Origin: Dethiobacter sp.
Lineage (GTDB): Bacteria > Bacillota_D > Dethiobacteria > Dethiobacterales > Dethiobacteraceae
DNA length: 23,389 bases
Assembly (NCBI GenBank): GCA_018333395.1
Contig: JAGXSQ010000068.1
Span: 1 to 23,389 of the forward strand
Direction of reading: 5' to 3'
Shown here in pieces: positions 15,295 through 22,167 of the stretch. How positions within the stretch are numbered: position 1 is the first letter of the stretch; the number at the start of each line of letters is the position of its first letter. A model generated the notes under the pieces. It was not told the origin of the DNA and searched no databases. It saw only the letters and a program-made list of their open reading frames with translations. The position numbers and the translations under genes are program-made.

Positions 15295-15489
15295 ATGTCT
15301 GAACTGTCCAACGACTCTAGCTTGAGGCAACAGCACCAAGAAGGCCACAAAGCGCTCATCCTGAACATTGTCTTCTTCGCCGTCATGATGGGAGGGATTT
15401 TGCTTGTTCCTACGCTTGGGTTTGTCTTCTCAGTCATGGTCATTTCCATAGCGTTTGCAGCTTCCATAGCGTATATCTACCTAACATAA
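15295..15489 (+). CDS. Small two-helix membrane protein, unknown function
   Basis: A 64-residue protein on the strand opposite its neighbours. ATG 15295 is preceded by GAGGAGGGAG (15281-15290) at good spacing and by an extended -10 promoter, so it is very likely expressed. A frame-internal upstream ATG at 15277 precedes the Shine-Dalgarno sequence and is rejected. Residues 1-17 are polar (MSELSNDSSLRQQHQEG). Two hydrophobic segments follow (about 18-39 and 41-63), separated by a Pro-Thr-Leu-Gly turn. I do not recognise a family. It sits alone between era and cdd, divergent from era and convergent with cdd. Confidence 0.78.
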   Translation: MSELSNDSSLRQQHQEGHKALILNIVFFAVMMGGILLVPTLGFVFSVMVISIAFAASIAYIYLT

Positions 15490-15576
15490 AACAGCCTCCC
15501 CTAAGCTGCCTAGGCTGACCACACATCAGTTCTTGACCATTTTGCACCGAAGTTTGTGGGATAGACACTAAGACTC

Positions 15577-15610
15577 AAAAGGGCGACCCGGTTTTGTGCC
15601 GGAGTCGCCC
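15577..15610 (-). terminator. Terminator of the yqfC-to-cdd gene group (bidirectional shape)
   Basis: GGGCGACCCGG (15581-15591) pairs with CCGGAGTCGCCC (15599-15610, one bulged A). On the minus strand the stem is followed by TTTTGAG, five bases after the cdd stop. It also lies downstream of the small plus-strand gene, but the plus-strand tail (gctctt) is poor in T. Confidence 0.78.
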
Positions 15611-15614
15611 GCTC

Positions 15615-16022
15615 TTATACTGGAGAATCTTGCGCCGCAAAACGGTCAAAAGCGGCCGGCAGCAGCTCCCGCAAGTGAAACATTTTCTGCTGCCCATGCA
15701 AGTTAGCAATAATTACCCGCAAATCAGGAGCAAACTCGTAGAGCACCTGACGGCAGGCACCACAGGGCGTAACCGGTTCCGGTCCGTCAGCCACCACAGC
15801 CAAGCCAACAAAATCACAAACCCCGGCCGCCACAGCAGAAAAAACAGCAACTCGCTCAGCGCACATGGTCAGGCCATACGAAACGTTTTCCACATTGCAG
15901 CCGCAGAAAACCTGCCCGCTAGCAGAAAGCAACGCCGCCCCTACCGCGAATTTGGAATAAGGCGCATAAGCTGCCTCCCTTGCCTGGCAGGCACAGTCCA
16001 ACAATACAGCAAAATCGTTCAT
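15615..16022 (-). CDS. cdd: Cytidine deaminase
   Basis: Deaminates cytidine and deoxycytidine to uridine forms in pyrimidine salvage. The 135-residue protein is of the short tetrameric type with the two zinc/catalytic motifs: C54-A-E56 (TMCAERVAVF) and P86-C-G-A-C90 (PCGACRQVLYEF). The substrate-binding AAYAPYSKFAVGAALL segment is also present. The frame can start at 16028, but GAGAGGG abuts that ATG. ATG 16022-16020, 6 bases after it, is preferred. It follows the DUF881 gene by 16 bases and ends directly before the terminator at 15577-15610. Confidence 0.95.
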   Translation of the reverse strand: MNDFAVLLDCACQAREAAYAPYSKFAVGAALLSASGQVFCGCNVENVSYGLTMCAERVAVFSAVAAGVCDFVGLAVVADGPEPVTPCGACRQVLYEFAPDLRVIIANLHGQQKMFHLRELLPAAFDRFAAQDSPV

Positions 16023-16038
16023 CAACATCCCTCTCTGG

Positions 16039-17088
16039 TTAGCGGCTGTGTGCCGGCAATGTCAAGTTGGGCACTTTTTCAATTTCCACCCTCAGGTTAC
16101 GTGAAACACTCAAGGTAATACGGATGATATCTAGGCCGCTGGCCAGCACTTCCGGATCTCCGATGGCCCTAATGACCACCGGATTAACAGGAATTCTCTC
16201 GTCGTTGACCAAAATAGACGGACCCACACAACGGATGGCCGAAGTAGCAGTAAGTCGCTGATTGCCGATGGCCACCCCCCGGGCACCGGAGGCAAACAAC
16301 TCGTTGACCGCATCGCGCACATCGGTTTCATGGATAATGGCTTCGTTTGTAAAGCCGTTTTCCGCATCAAAAATACTCACAATGACACCAGGACCAATAG
16401 TCTCGGCAAAACCGGCCTGAGAGCGAAGATCATGCAAAGTAACACGCAGGGAGTCAATCTCCCGCGTCAGCGTGCGGACCTGCTCCAGCGGGTTGTAAGG
16501 CATCACCAACAATCCGCGACCCTCGCTTACTTCCACTGCTACCGTCAGATCCTGCGCAAGCTCACCAAGGTTAACCGTTTCAGCGATTTGCAGAATTGTC
16601 TGCTCACTCAGCAACCCCGTAGGCTCCACCGCTACTCCCCTGTCGCGAGAAATATGCACACCAATCCGCTGCTTGCCTCCTAAGCCCCTAAGCACCATAT
16701 CCTGGTTGATTAATGCTAGCACTTTTTCTCGCTGTTTAGCTTCGTGCTCCTGCAGGATTCTTTCCTGGGTGCGGCTCGCGTTGGCCAAGATGGCTTTGTT
16801 CAGATCATCAACATTGGCAGCAAGGTCGATTTCGTAATTAAAGCGCGCCAGCGCTTCTCGGACCGGGGAGCGCACATCGACTCCTAAATTTTGAGCCAAA
16901 CGCCTGTTGTGCTCCACCAGGTCCTTAGCCACTTTTTGCATGATAACAAAATCGTCGGCGCTGTCGGGGAAACGATAAAGCAAGGTGTAAAATCCACCCG
17001 CCACAAAAACGGTGTTAATTAAAAACATGAAGGCAAGCAGGGCCATCAGCCTACGGTCCACCGGAACCGCCAAGTCTGTTTTACGCAT
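16039..17088 (-). CDS. DUF881-family membrane-anchored protein
   Basis: A 349-residue protein with one N-terminal membrane helix (about 14-38, LMALLAFMFLINTVFVAGGF), then a long extracytoplasmic helical region (about 45-230; heptad-like around VDDLNKAILANASRTQERIL and LTREIDSLRVTLHDLRSQAG). The C-terminal DUF881 domain (about 235-345) carries IGPGVIVSIFDAENGFTNEA, NELFASGARGVAIGNQRLTA and PVVIRAIGDPEVLASGL. DUF881 proteins of Firmicutes (YlxW/YlxX type) usually sit near division genes and have no assigned biochemistry. Here it lies between ybeY and cdd, where pgpH and dgkA are usually found. The region before the DUF881 domain is long. The best Shine-Dalgarno candidate (GGGAGG) is 12 bases from the ATG, so the start is less certain. 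Confidence 0.82.
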   Translation of the reverse strand: MRKTDLAVPVDRRLMALLAFMFLINTVFVAGGFYTLLYRFPDSADDFVIMQKVAKDLVEHNRRLAQNLGVDVRSPVREALARFNYEIDLAANVDDLNKAILANASRTQERILQEHEAKQREKVLALINQDMVLRGLGGKQRIGVHISRDRGVAVEPTGLLSEQTILQIAETVNLGELAQDLTVAVEVSEGRGLLVMPYNPLEQVRTLTREIDSLRVTLHDLRSQAGFAETIGPGVIVSIFDAENGFTNEAIIHETDVRDAVNELFASGARGVAIGNQRLTATSAIRCVGPSILVNDERIPVNPVVIRAIGDPEVLASGLDIIRITLSVSRNLRVEIEKVPNLTLPAHSR

Positions 17089-17173
17089 GAGGAAAGGAGG
17101 CCTCCCGGCTGTTATTTATCGCTGAGCATTTAATCTATTTTCTGCTCCAGCCTAGAAAAACCTTTCCCCCGAA

Positions 17174-17202
17174 GTATTAAAAAAAGTTAATCCTCTAGGC
17201 AA
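17174..17202 (-). promoter_or_regulatory. Candidate promoter for the DUF881-cdd pair
   Basis: On the minus strand TTGCCT (17202-17197) and TAATAC (17179-17174) are 17 bases apart with a T-rich spacer. They lie in the 222-base gap after ybeY. The -10 match is weak, so transcription may instead continue from ybeY. Confidence 0.33.
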
Positions 17203-17310
17203 GTAATGGTACAAGCACCACACGGCCACAGACAGCGCCTACAGGGCGTCAAGCATGGGGTTGCTGAGCGCTTAACGAAAGGTTTCCAGAAGTTGGAAAA
17301 TGACAACTAT

Positions 17311-17778
17311 TTATCTTGGCGGAGCCCCCGCAGCATGCATAAGCTCTTCCTCGCGGCGGCGCATCTCTTGTCGCTCATCCTCCTCCAGGTGGTCAAAACC
17401 CAACAGATGCAGCATCCCATGCGTAAAAAGGTAAAGTACTTCCCGCTCCTGACTGTGTCCGTATCTTTTAGCCTGCTCGGCGGCTCGTTCCAGGGAAATA
17501 ACGATGTCACCAAGCAAAACCTCTACCTCCGGCGCCTCATGCCAGTCTTCCGCATCATCCAGCAAAGGGAAGGAAAGCACATCGGTGGCCGCGTCCACAT
17601 CGCGCCATTTTTTGTTTAATGCGTGTATGGCCTCATCGTCACAAAACATAACACTGACTTCGACAGCAGCCGGCAGAGCTAAACCTTCCGCAGCCAGATT
17701 GGCGATTCTTTCCATCAGCGACAACACCTGCGCCGGAGGCGTCGCCTCTTCCCGGTCAAAGTTAATGATCACCGCCAT
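17311..17778 (-). CDS. ybeY: Endoribonuclease YbeY (16S rRNA maturation)
   Basis: A zinc metalloprotein family that takes part in 16S rRNA 3' processing and ribosome quality control. The 155-residue protein carries the signature H120-G-M-L-H124-L-L-G-F-D-H130, whose three histidines bind the metal. Also typical are ALNKKWRDVDAATDVLSFPL and VLLGDIVISLERAAEQAK. The ATG has GGAG at 7 bases. It begins 26 bases after phoH, the conserved phoH-ybeY pair. Confidence 0.96.
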   Translation of the reverse strand: MAVIINFDREEATPPAQVLSLMERIANLAAEGLALPAAVEVSVMFCDDEAIHALNKKWRDVDAATDVLSFPLLDDAEDWHEAPEVEVLLGDIVISLERAAEQAKRYGHSQEREVLYLFTHGMLHLLGFDHLEEDERQEMRRREEELMHAAGAPPR

Positions 17779-17804
17779 TTTCCGGCTCCTTTCCCTTTCC
17801 GACT

Positions 17805-18803
17805 TTAGTTCTTCTTCGGAGGCTCCTCTCCCCTGGCCTGTCCCCGGTCAAACTCTTCGTAAGCACGGATAATTTTTTGTACCAGCGGGTGTCTTACCAC
17901 GTCCCGGTCGGACAAATAGATAAAAGAAATTCCTTCCACCTCTTTCAGGATGGACTGAATCTGAGCCAATCCGGAAAAGCGACCCCTGGGAAGATCTATC
18001 TGGGTAATATCCCCAGTAATTACCGCTTTGGAACCAAAGCCAAGGCGGGTCAGAAACATCTTCATCTGTTCCGCCGTAGTATTTTGAGCTTCATCCAGGA
18101 TAATAAACGAATCGTCGAGCGTCCGGCCCCGCATATAAGCAAGTGGGGCAACTTCGATAGTACCCTTCTCCACGTAGCTGCGGTAAATGTCGGCGCCCAT
18201 CAGGTCATACAAAGCATCATAAAGGGGGCGCAGATACGGATCCATTTTTTCCTGCAAATCACCCGGCAGAAAGCCTAGGTTTTCACCGGCTTCCACAGCC
18301 GGACGGGTAAGGATTAAACGCTGTACCGTCCGTTCTTTAAGCGCTTTGACAGCCATCATCATCGCGAGGTAGGTCTTTCCGGTACCTGCAGGCCCGATGC
18401 CAAAGACGATATCATTTTTGCGGATGGCCTCAATATAACCTTTCTGGCCCAAAGTCTTCGGTTTGATCTTTTTCCCGCGCGGGGTGACAAAGACCATCTC
18501 GGCAAGCAGGCTGCGCAACTTATCAGCCTGCCCGGATCTCACTAACTCCAGAGCGTATTCTACTTCCGGCACGGTTAACCGGTAGCCCTGTCTTTGCAGC
18601 CAGAGTAGCTCCTCAAACAAAAGAGCCACCTTTTCCACATCGTCGCGGCCTCCTTCAAGGAGAATAGAATCACTGCCGGGGATAATTTTCACCTGGAAGT
18701 ACCGGTCAAGCAAAGTGACATGCTGGTCAAATTTACCAAACAATTGGCGTACTTCTTCGTTATTCTCAACAGTTACCGTCCTTTGGCATGGAATGGTCGT
18801 CAA
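17805..18803 (-). CDS. phoH: PhoH-like ATPase
   Basis: A cytoplasmic P-loop ATPase related to the helicase superfamily I nucleotide-binding domain and linked by gene neighbourhood to RNA processing with YbeY. The 332-residue protein has an N-terminal KH-like region (about 1-100), Walker A GPAGTGKT (137-144), the TRPAVEAGENLGFLPGDLQE block, and Walker B FIILDEAQ (233-240) followed by NTTAEQMKMFLTR and TGDITQIDLP. The start is TTG (18803-18801). The nearest Shine-Dalgarno sequence (GGAGG, inside the yqfD end) is 12 bases away, so initiation may rely on coupling to yqfD, which stops 5 bases earlier. Confidence 0.96.
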   Translation of the reverse strand: MTTIPCQRTVTVENNEEVRQLFGKFDQHVTLLDRYFQVKIIPGSDSILLEGGRDDVEKVALLFEELLWLQRQGYRLTVPEVEYALELVRSGQADKLRSLLAEMVFVTPRGKKIKPKTLGQKGYIEAIRKNDIVFGIGPAGTGKTYLAMMMAVKALKERTVQRLILTRPAVEAGENLGFLPGDLQEKMDPYLRPLYDALYDLMGADIYRSYVEKGTIEVAPLAYMRGRTLDDSFIILDEAQNTTAEQMKMFLTRLGFGSKAVITGDITQIDLPRGRFSGLAQIQSILKEVEGISFIYLSDRDVVRHPLVQKIIRAYEEFDRGQARGEEPPKKN

Positions 18804-18808
18804 CGCAA

Positions 18809-19996
18809 TTAATCGCCTCCTGCAGTTTCCTTTACCGCAGCAATATTCTCTAGTGTCTCCAGCACATATCGTACTCTAACCAAAGAAGCGTTTTCCGTGG
18901 TCACTTCCCGCAAGCCAACAGACTTGGACTCAAGCCCGGCAGGGAGTTGCCGCACGGCCTCAGCCCGAGCACGTTCCGCCGCCAGTTCCAGCGCCTGCTC
19001 ATAAGTCAGCACACGTTTCTCGGAAAGCAGTTCGTATCTTTGGATAGTAATTATTTCGACAGGAAAACGGACAATCCTTTCCGGCAGCCGTTGTTTTCTC
19101 GTTTCCACAGCAAAATCGCTAAAGCGGACCTGCTCTCTGCCGATCTGCAGCACTCTTTTTCCATCCACCACCAGTGACCACAGGACAGAGCGGCGCCCTG
19201 TTTTTGTCTTTACTGACTCCTGCATCGCGGCCTCGCCATATCCGGCGTACCAGACACGCGCCCAGACTTCCCCGCGGGCACGGACAGGAGAAGGCACCGC
19301 CGGGGACATCTCTCCCGGTAGCAGCACACCCTCAATCAGCAGCTGCCCGCTCCTGACCGTCTCCCCCGGCCTGACCTTAGGCTCTCCCGTGACAACGAGC
19401 AGGTCGGTGACCAGCCCATCTTTCGCTGCCACAATGTGGGCCGGGCGGGCGCTGTCAGCAGGAGGTCTGTTTTTTTCTACCACCTCAATAACGAGCAACG
19501 TCCCCTCAACTCTAATTCCGACCCAGGCTATTTCCGGCTCAAGAAGCATCAGTTCCTTGGCCAGACGCTCCTTATCTAAGCGTGCCTTTAAAATTCCCGG
19601 ACGAACGCCTGTCTTTTCCGCCACTGCTAAAATTCTTTCCCTGCCTAGCGTTTCAGCTCCCTCCACACCGATAAACAGGACAAAAGAGGAAAAGAAATAC
19701 AGAGCAGAAACAAAGAGAGCCAACCCAAAGACTAGGCCACGGCGACGGCGCAGGCGACTAAAAAGAAAAGGAAGCCCTGTTTTGTGTTCGATACGCAGGC
19801 GGCAGCCCGTCTTCTTACTGAGAGGGCGTAAGGCAAAAAAGCTGTCCACATCCACCCTCAAAAAGGCCACATCTGGACCACGGCGTATATCCCACAGAGA
19901 GATACCCTGGCTACTAGCTAGGTTAATAAATTTTTCCGTAGCCGGTCCACGCACGGAGACTATAAGATAGCCAACCCTAAAATGGCGCATCGACAC
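18809..19996 (-). CDS. yqfD: Sporulation protein YqfD
   Basis: A conserved membrane protein of spore formers, required for efficient sporulation in Bacillus; its biochemical role is unknown. The 395-residue protein has an N-terminal cytoplasmic part (VGYLIVSVRGPATEKFINLA; FFALRPLSKKTGCRLRIEHK), a membrane helix at about 86-112 after a basic RLRRRRG stretch, and a long outer part beginning GVEGAETLGRERI. The repeated AWVGIRVEGTLLVIEVVEKN and AKDGLVTDLLVVTGEPKVRP features are YqfD hallmarks. The start is GTG (19996-19994) with GAGGTG 7 bases upstream. It follows yqfC after a 136-base gap holding two strong hairpins, a larger spacing than usual for this pair. Confidence 0.95.
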   Translation of the reverse strand: MSMRHFRVGYLIVSVRGPATEKFINLASSQGISLWDIRRGPDVAFLRVDVDSFFALRPLSKKTGCRLRIEHKTGLPFLFSRLRRRRGLVFGLALFVSALYFFSSFVLFIGVEGAETLGRERILAVAEKTGVRPGILKARLDKERLAKELMLLEPEIAWVGIRVEGTLLVIEVVEKNRPPADSARPAHIVAAKDGLVTDLLVVTGEPKVRPGETVRSGQLLIEGVLLPGEMSPAVPSPVRARGEVWARVWYAGYGEAAMQESVKTKTGRRSVLWSLVVDGKRVLQIGREQVRFSDFAVETRKQRLPERIVRFPVEIITIQRYELLSEKRVLTYEQALELAAERARAEAVRQLPAGLESKSVGLREVTTENASLVRVRYVLETLENIAAVKETAGGD

Positions 19997-20042
19997 TTCA
20001 TTTCACCTCTGCCTTACGCCTAGCCTAAAGATACTCACCGTC

Positions 20043-20062
20043 ATTCCTGCGGAAGCAGGAAT
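20043..20062. repeat. REP-like palindrome between yqfC and yqfD
   Basis: ATTCCTGC-GGAA-GCAGGAAT is a perfect 8-bp stem with a 4-base loop. The surrounding GTCATTCCTGCGGAAGCAGG and trailing AATCC match a palindromic dispersed sequence that I recall from many bacterial genomes. Only one copy is visible here. Confidence 0.65.
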
Positions 20063-20087
20063 CCACATGGTTTTCCCCCTCTTCCGC

Positions 20088-20125
20088 CGGTGACCTTCCT
20101 CGTCCTAGACCGAGGAAGGTCACCG
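20088..20125. repeat. Long perfect hairpin between yqfC and yqfD
   Basis: CGGTGACCTTCCTCG (20088-20102) pairs perfectly with CGAGGAAGGTCACCG (20111-20125) around an 8-base loop. This gives 15 bp, only 7 bases after the yqfC stop. No T run follows on the minus strand, so it is not an ordinary terminator. It may be part of an inserted repeat or an mRNA-stability element. Confidence 0.75.
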
Positions 20126-20132
20126 TGATTGT

Positions 20133-20414
20133 CTAACCTTCATAATGGATGGAGCATATTGTACCGTCAATGCTGATTTCCTCGCTGGCCAGACAGCGGA
20201 TAACCAGGCTTTCGCCGCGAATGACGATTTCACCGTCATTTACAGCAATACGTACCCGCTCGGACGTATACTCTATCACCCCGCGATGGTTTTCCAGTAG
20301 GCATTGCATCTTCCCAATCAACGTCAGGCGCGGCAGATCAAGAATGATTTCGCGTGGAAGCTCAAAAAAGTCTGCTGCCACCTGCTGCCATCGTTTCCCC
20401 TCTTTCTCGCCCAC
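20133..20414 (-). CDS. yqfC: Sporulation protein YqfC (YabP/YqfC family)
   Basis: A small protein of the YabP/YqfC family, found with YqfD in spore formers. The protein is 93 residues from the preferred start, the same as in Bacillus. FFELPREIILDLPRLTLIGK, then LLENHRGVIEYTSERVRIAV and GEIVIRGESLVIRCLASEEI, is the typical beta-rich pattern. The frame begins at TTG 20417. The next codon, GTG 20414-20412, lies 7 bases from AGGAGG (4 bases for the TTG) and is preferred. It opens the yqfC-yqfD-phoH-ybeY run. Confidence 0.93.
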   Translation of the reverse strand: MGEKEGKRWQQVAADFFELPREIILDLPRLTLIGKMQCLLENHRGVIEYTSERVRIAVNDGEIVIRGESLVIRCLASEEISIDGTICSIHYEG

Positions 20415-20417
20415 CAA

Positions 20418-20601
20418 GCACCCTCCTCGCTGCTGATTACTATGCTATGCGCCGGTGGCCGTACATATGTTATTGAACTCCGCACCGTATTGCTTGGCCA
20501 TTTTCCTCTTCGCCAAAGGGACTCACCCCTAAGCGTGTGAGGTCATCAGGGAAATATATACGATCTGAATGTTTTTCGTGGCGATAGGTTTTGATTCGCG
20601 C
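20418..20601 (-). other. Leader region of yqfC with a possible 18-codon leader frame
   Basis: No established gene. On the minus strand ATG 20501 opens an 18-residue frame (MAKQYGAEFNNICTATGA, stop 20447-20445) after GAGGAAA, ending 30 bases before yqfC. A short CTCAC/GTGAG hairpin lies upstream at about 20529-20548. The peptide is not recognised and may be chance. No convincing sigma-A or sigma-E promoter for yqfC was found. Confidence 0.3.
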
Positions 20602-20630
20602 TTGCAAGAACTTGTTTGCATCATTATAAA
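20602..20630 (+). promoter_or_regulatory. Plus-strand sigma-A-like promoter in the yqfC-patatin gap
   Basis: -35 TTGCAA (20602-20607) and -10 TATAAA (20625-20630) are exactly 17 bases apart. There is no protein gene on this strand downstream, so the promoter points into the candidate RNA described next. Confidence 0.6.
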
Positions 20631-20636
20631 ACAAAA

Positions 20637-20860
20637 AAAGCGCCGCTGGATGACACGCAACAACGCTTTTGGTCTTTTTTTGTATCAGAAGTCGTTGACC
20701 CGCCGCAACGCTCTATCAGGTTTATCGGGGATGTACCCCCGGGGATTCGCAACACTCTCTTTATTTTCGAATGCAGCAAAACAGTCTGCGGCCGGCCTAA
20801 AGAATTCCTCGTTTTATCGTGAGTCTGAGGCTGTTTTCCAGCTTTCAGACTTGCTTTTTT
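20637..20860 (+). ncRNA. Candidate small non-coding RNA (about 225 nt)
   Basis: The segment is bounded by a promoter-like pair at 20602-20630 and a strong terminator at 20822-20860. It has no Shine-Dalgarno sequence before any frame. Its first 50 bases can fold as AAAAGCG/CGCTTTT (about 20636-20677) followed by seven T (20681-20687), which could end a short (about 50 nt) form. The main body then runs to the second terminator. I see no match to tmRNA, RNase P RNA or SRP RNA signatures, and no clear 6S fold. Short open frames through it look like chance. The call is an inference from signals, not homology. Confidence 0.4.
20822..20860 (+). terminator. Plus-strand rho-independent terminator
   Basis: AGTCTGA-g-GCTG (20822-20833) pairs with CAGC-tt-TCAGACT (20839-20851), followed by TGCTTTTTTC. 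The T run is on the plus strand only, although no plus-strand protein gene precedes it. The patatin gene ends 19 bases further on, on the opposite strand. Confidence 0.75.
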
Positions 20861-20878
20861 CTTGACATTCGCAATTAT

Positions 20879-21859
20879 CTATGTGGTTAATGATTCTAAA
20901 AATCTTTCTGCTCTTTCTTCACCATAATTCATCAGATTACGGATAAAAGATGGAGAGCGATCCATTTTTGAAGAATAGCTTAGTGGCCAGTCCAGCTCAA
21001 TTTTTTTAATTTCCACATACTTGTATTTATTCTGCGGGAAGAAACCCTTTTTGAACCACCGATTAAAGGCTTCAATAGAACCTATTTCCTGATTGAGCGA
21101 AAGGTTGCCGGCAAGTTCGTTTCGCCTGTTAATTATGTCACTTACATTTTTTGGCTCTTCACTTCGATTTTGTGGATTTATCTGGATAATCCATATCTCA
21201 TCAACTTTGCTCTCGTGGGGAGCTAAATCATGAACAAAACATTCAATAGGTGGGTTATGAGAAAAAAGTCCGTCCCAGTATAATCGGTCGTCAATTCGAA
21301 CTGCCGGGAACAAAATAGGTACTGCTGCTGAAGCGAGAATTGCTTCTACTGAAACATCGGCGTTCTTGAAAATTCGGAAATTACCAGTACAAACATCTAC
21401 TGCGCCAATAAACAGGCAGGGACTTGAAGGCTTGAGCAGTTCCTTGATTTTATTAAAATCAACTAACTGCTCCAATATTTGCCTTAGCCATTTTTGTCCA
21501 TAAGAGGGGTAACTGTAAGGGCTTATCTCTGGCATGGGGAAACCTTCGTCCCGCAGTTTTGCCGATGCAATCACTAGTTGGTTCAGCCATACATCTGCAG
21601 GGGTATTAGCCATTGCCTCTTCCCAGAATACGTTCAGTAGCTCAATACTTTTAGGAGCATCATTCTGCAGTAAACCATACCAAGCTAGCAAAGCACAGAC
21701 TGCGCCGCCAGAATTCCCGCTGAAATCAATAATCTGGTAATTTTTAAAACTTTGAGATTCTCTTAATATTCTCCGAAGTACTCCCGCAGTAAAAGCCGTG
21801 TGCGACCCACCTCCTTGGCAGGCAATACCAACTTTTTGGGGTGTAATATCTTCTTGCAT
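20879..21859 (-). CDS. Patatin-like phospholipase with C-terminal DUF3734 region
   Basis: A predicted serine hydrolase with the patatin Ser-Asp dyad: oxyanion loop CQGGGSHTAFTAGVL (14-28), nucleophile elbow G48-N-S50-G-G, and the Asp motif W195-D196-G (WDGLFSHNPP). The C-terminal part (FKKGFFPQNKYKYVEIKKIE and MDRSPSFIRNLMNYGEERAE) resembles the DUF3734 tail of cytoplasmic bacterial patatins. It is 326 residues with no signal peptide, and the ATG is preceded by AGAGGTGG. The gene is visibly more AT-rich than the housekeeping genes to its left, suggesting separate ancestry. It is followed in the same orientation by yqfC, but the gap contains opposing signals. Upstream lies phaC, so a role in PHA granule or lipid turnover is possible but inferred; the substrate is unknown. 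Confidence 0.88.
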   Translation of the reverse strand: MQEDITPQKVGIACQGGGSHTAFTAGVLRRILRESQSFKNYQIIDFSGNSGGAVCALLAWYGLLQNDAPKSIELLNVFWEEAMANTPADVWLNQLVIASAKLRDEGFPMPEISPYSYPSYGQKWLRQILEQLVDFNKIKELLKPSSPCLFIGAVDVCTGNFRIFKNADVSVEAILASAAVPILFPAVRIDDRLYWDGLFSHNPPIECFVHDLAPHESKVDEIWIIQINPQNRSEEPKNVSDIINRRNELAGNLSLNQEIGSIEAFNRWFKKGFFPQNKYKYVEIKKIELDWPLSYSSKMDRSPSFIRNLMNYGEERAERFLESLTT

Positions 21860-21897
21860 TTGCCACCTCTATTCGAGCTAGATACTGCTCTGAAAAT

Positions 21898-21944
21898 CCC
21901 CTCCCCCTTACCCTCTCCCAATGGGAGAGGGTAAGGGGGAGGGG
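21898..21944. repeat. 22-bp perfect palindrome, dispersed-repeat type
   Basis: The C-rich arm (21898-21919) and the G-rich arm (21923-21944) are perfect 22-base inverted copies around a 3-base loop. The core (CCCTCTCCC / GGGAGAGGG) belongs to a sequence I recall as a frequent intergenic palindrome in diverse bacteria. Its chance translation (PLPLTLSHWERVRGRG) turns up as a spurious protein. It lies about 40 bases upstream of the patatin start. Confidence 0.85.
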
Positions 21945-22167
21945 CGGTGTAAATAGCATTTTCATCCTTCTCTGATGGTGCCCCCCGTTTCCAGCACAGT
22001 TGTACATCCTCTGAACAGCAGCGTCAGCAACATTTCGTCGGAAGTCTTAACAATACCCACCACGGCCAGCACGTCTTCTTCCGACACCTCCGCCCCCTGA
22101 GCAGGCGTTCCCGGGCGACAGCCACCAGAGCACCACGCATTGCTCCCGCCCAGATAGCGCAGGGCAA
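21945..22167 (-). other. Gap between phaC and the patatin gene, with a possible pseudogene fragment
   Basis: Together with the palindrome, 308 bases separate the two genes. On the minus strand an open frame of about 65 codons ends at TGA 21964-21962 and reads protein-like at its end (VSEEDVLAVVGIVKTSDEML then LTLLFRGCTTVLETGGTIRE). It has no good start or Shine-Dalgarno sequence; GTG near the middle of the frame is the only candidate. It could be a decayed small gene. No terminator for phaC was recognised. Confidence 0.35.

Noticed and set aside
20637..20860. 6S RNA, tmRNA, RNase P RNA or SRP RNA
   Set aside because: None of the conserved sequence signatures was found. A 6S-like fold could not be drawn convincingly by eye, so only a generic RNA candidate is reported.
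20569..20865. 98- and 68-residue plus-strand frames in the yqfC-patatin gap
   Set aside because: The starts lie upstream of or within the promoter, there is no ribosome site, and no recognisable protein pattern is present.
21744..22007. Minus-strand frame containing PLPLTLSHWERVRGRG
   Set aside because: It is the translation of the 22-bp palindrome and its flanks, a recurrent spurious protein.
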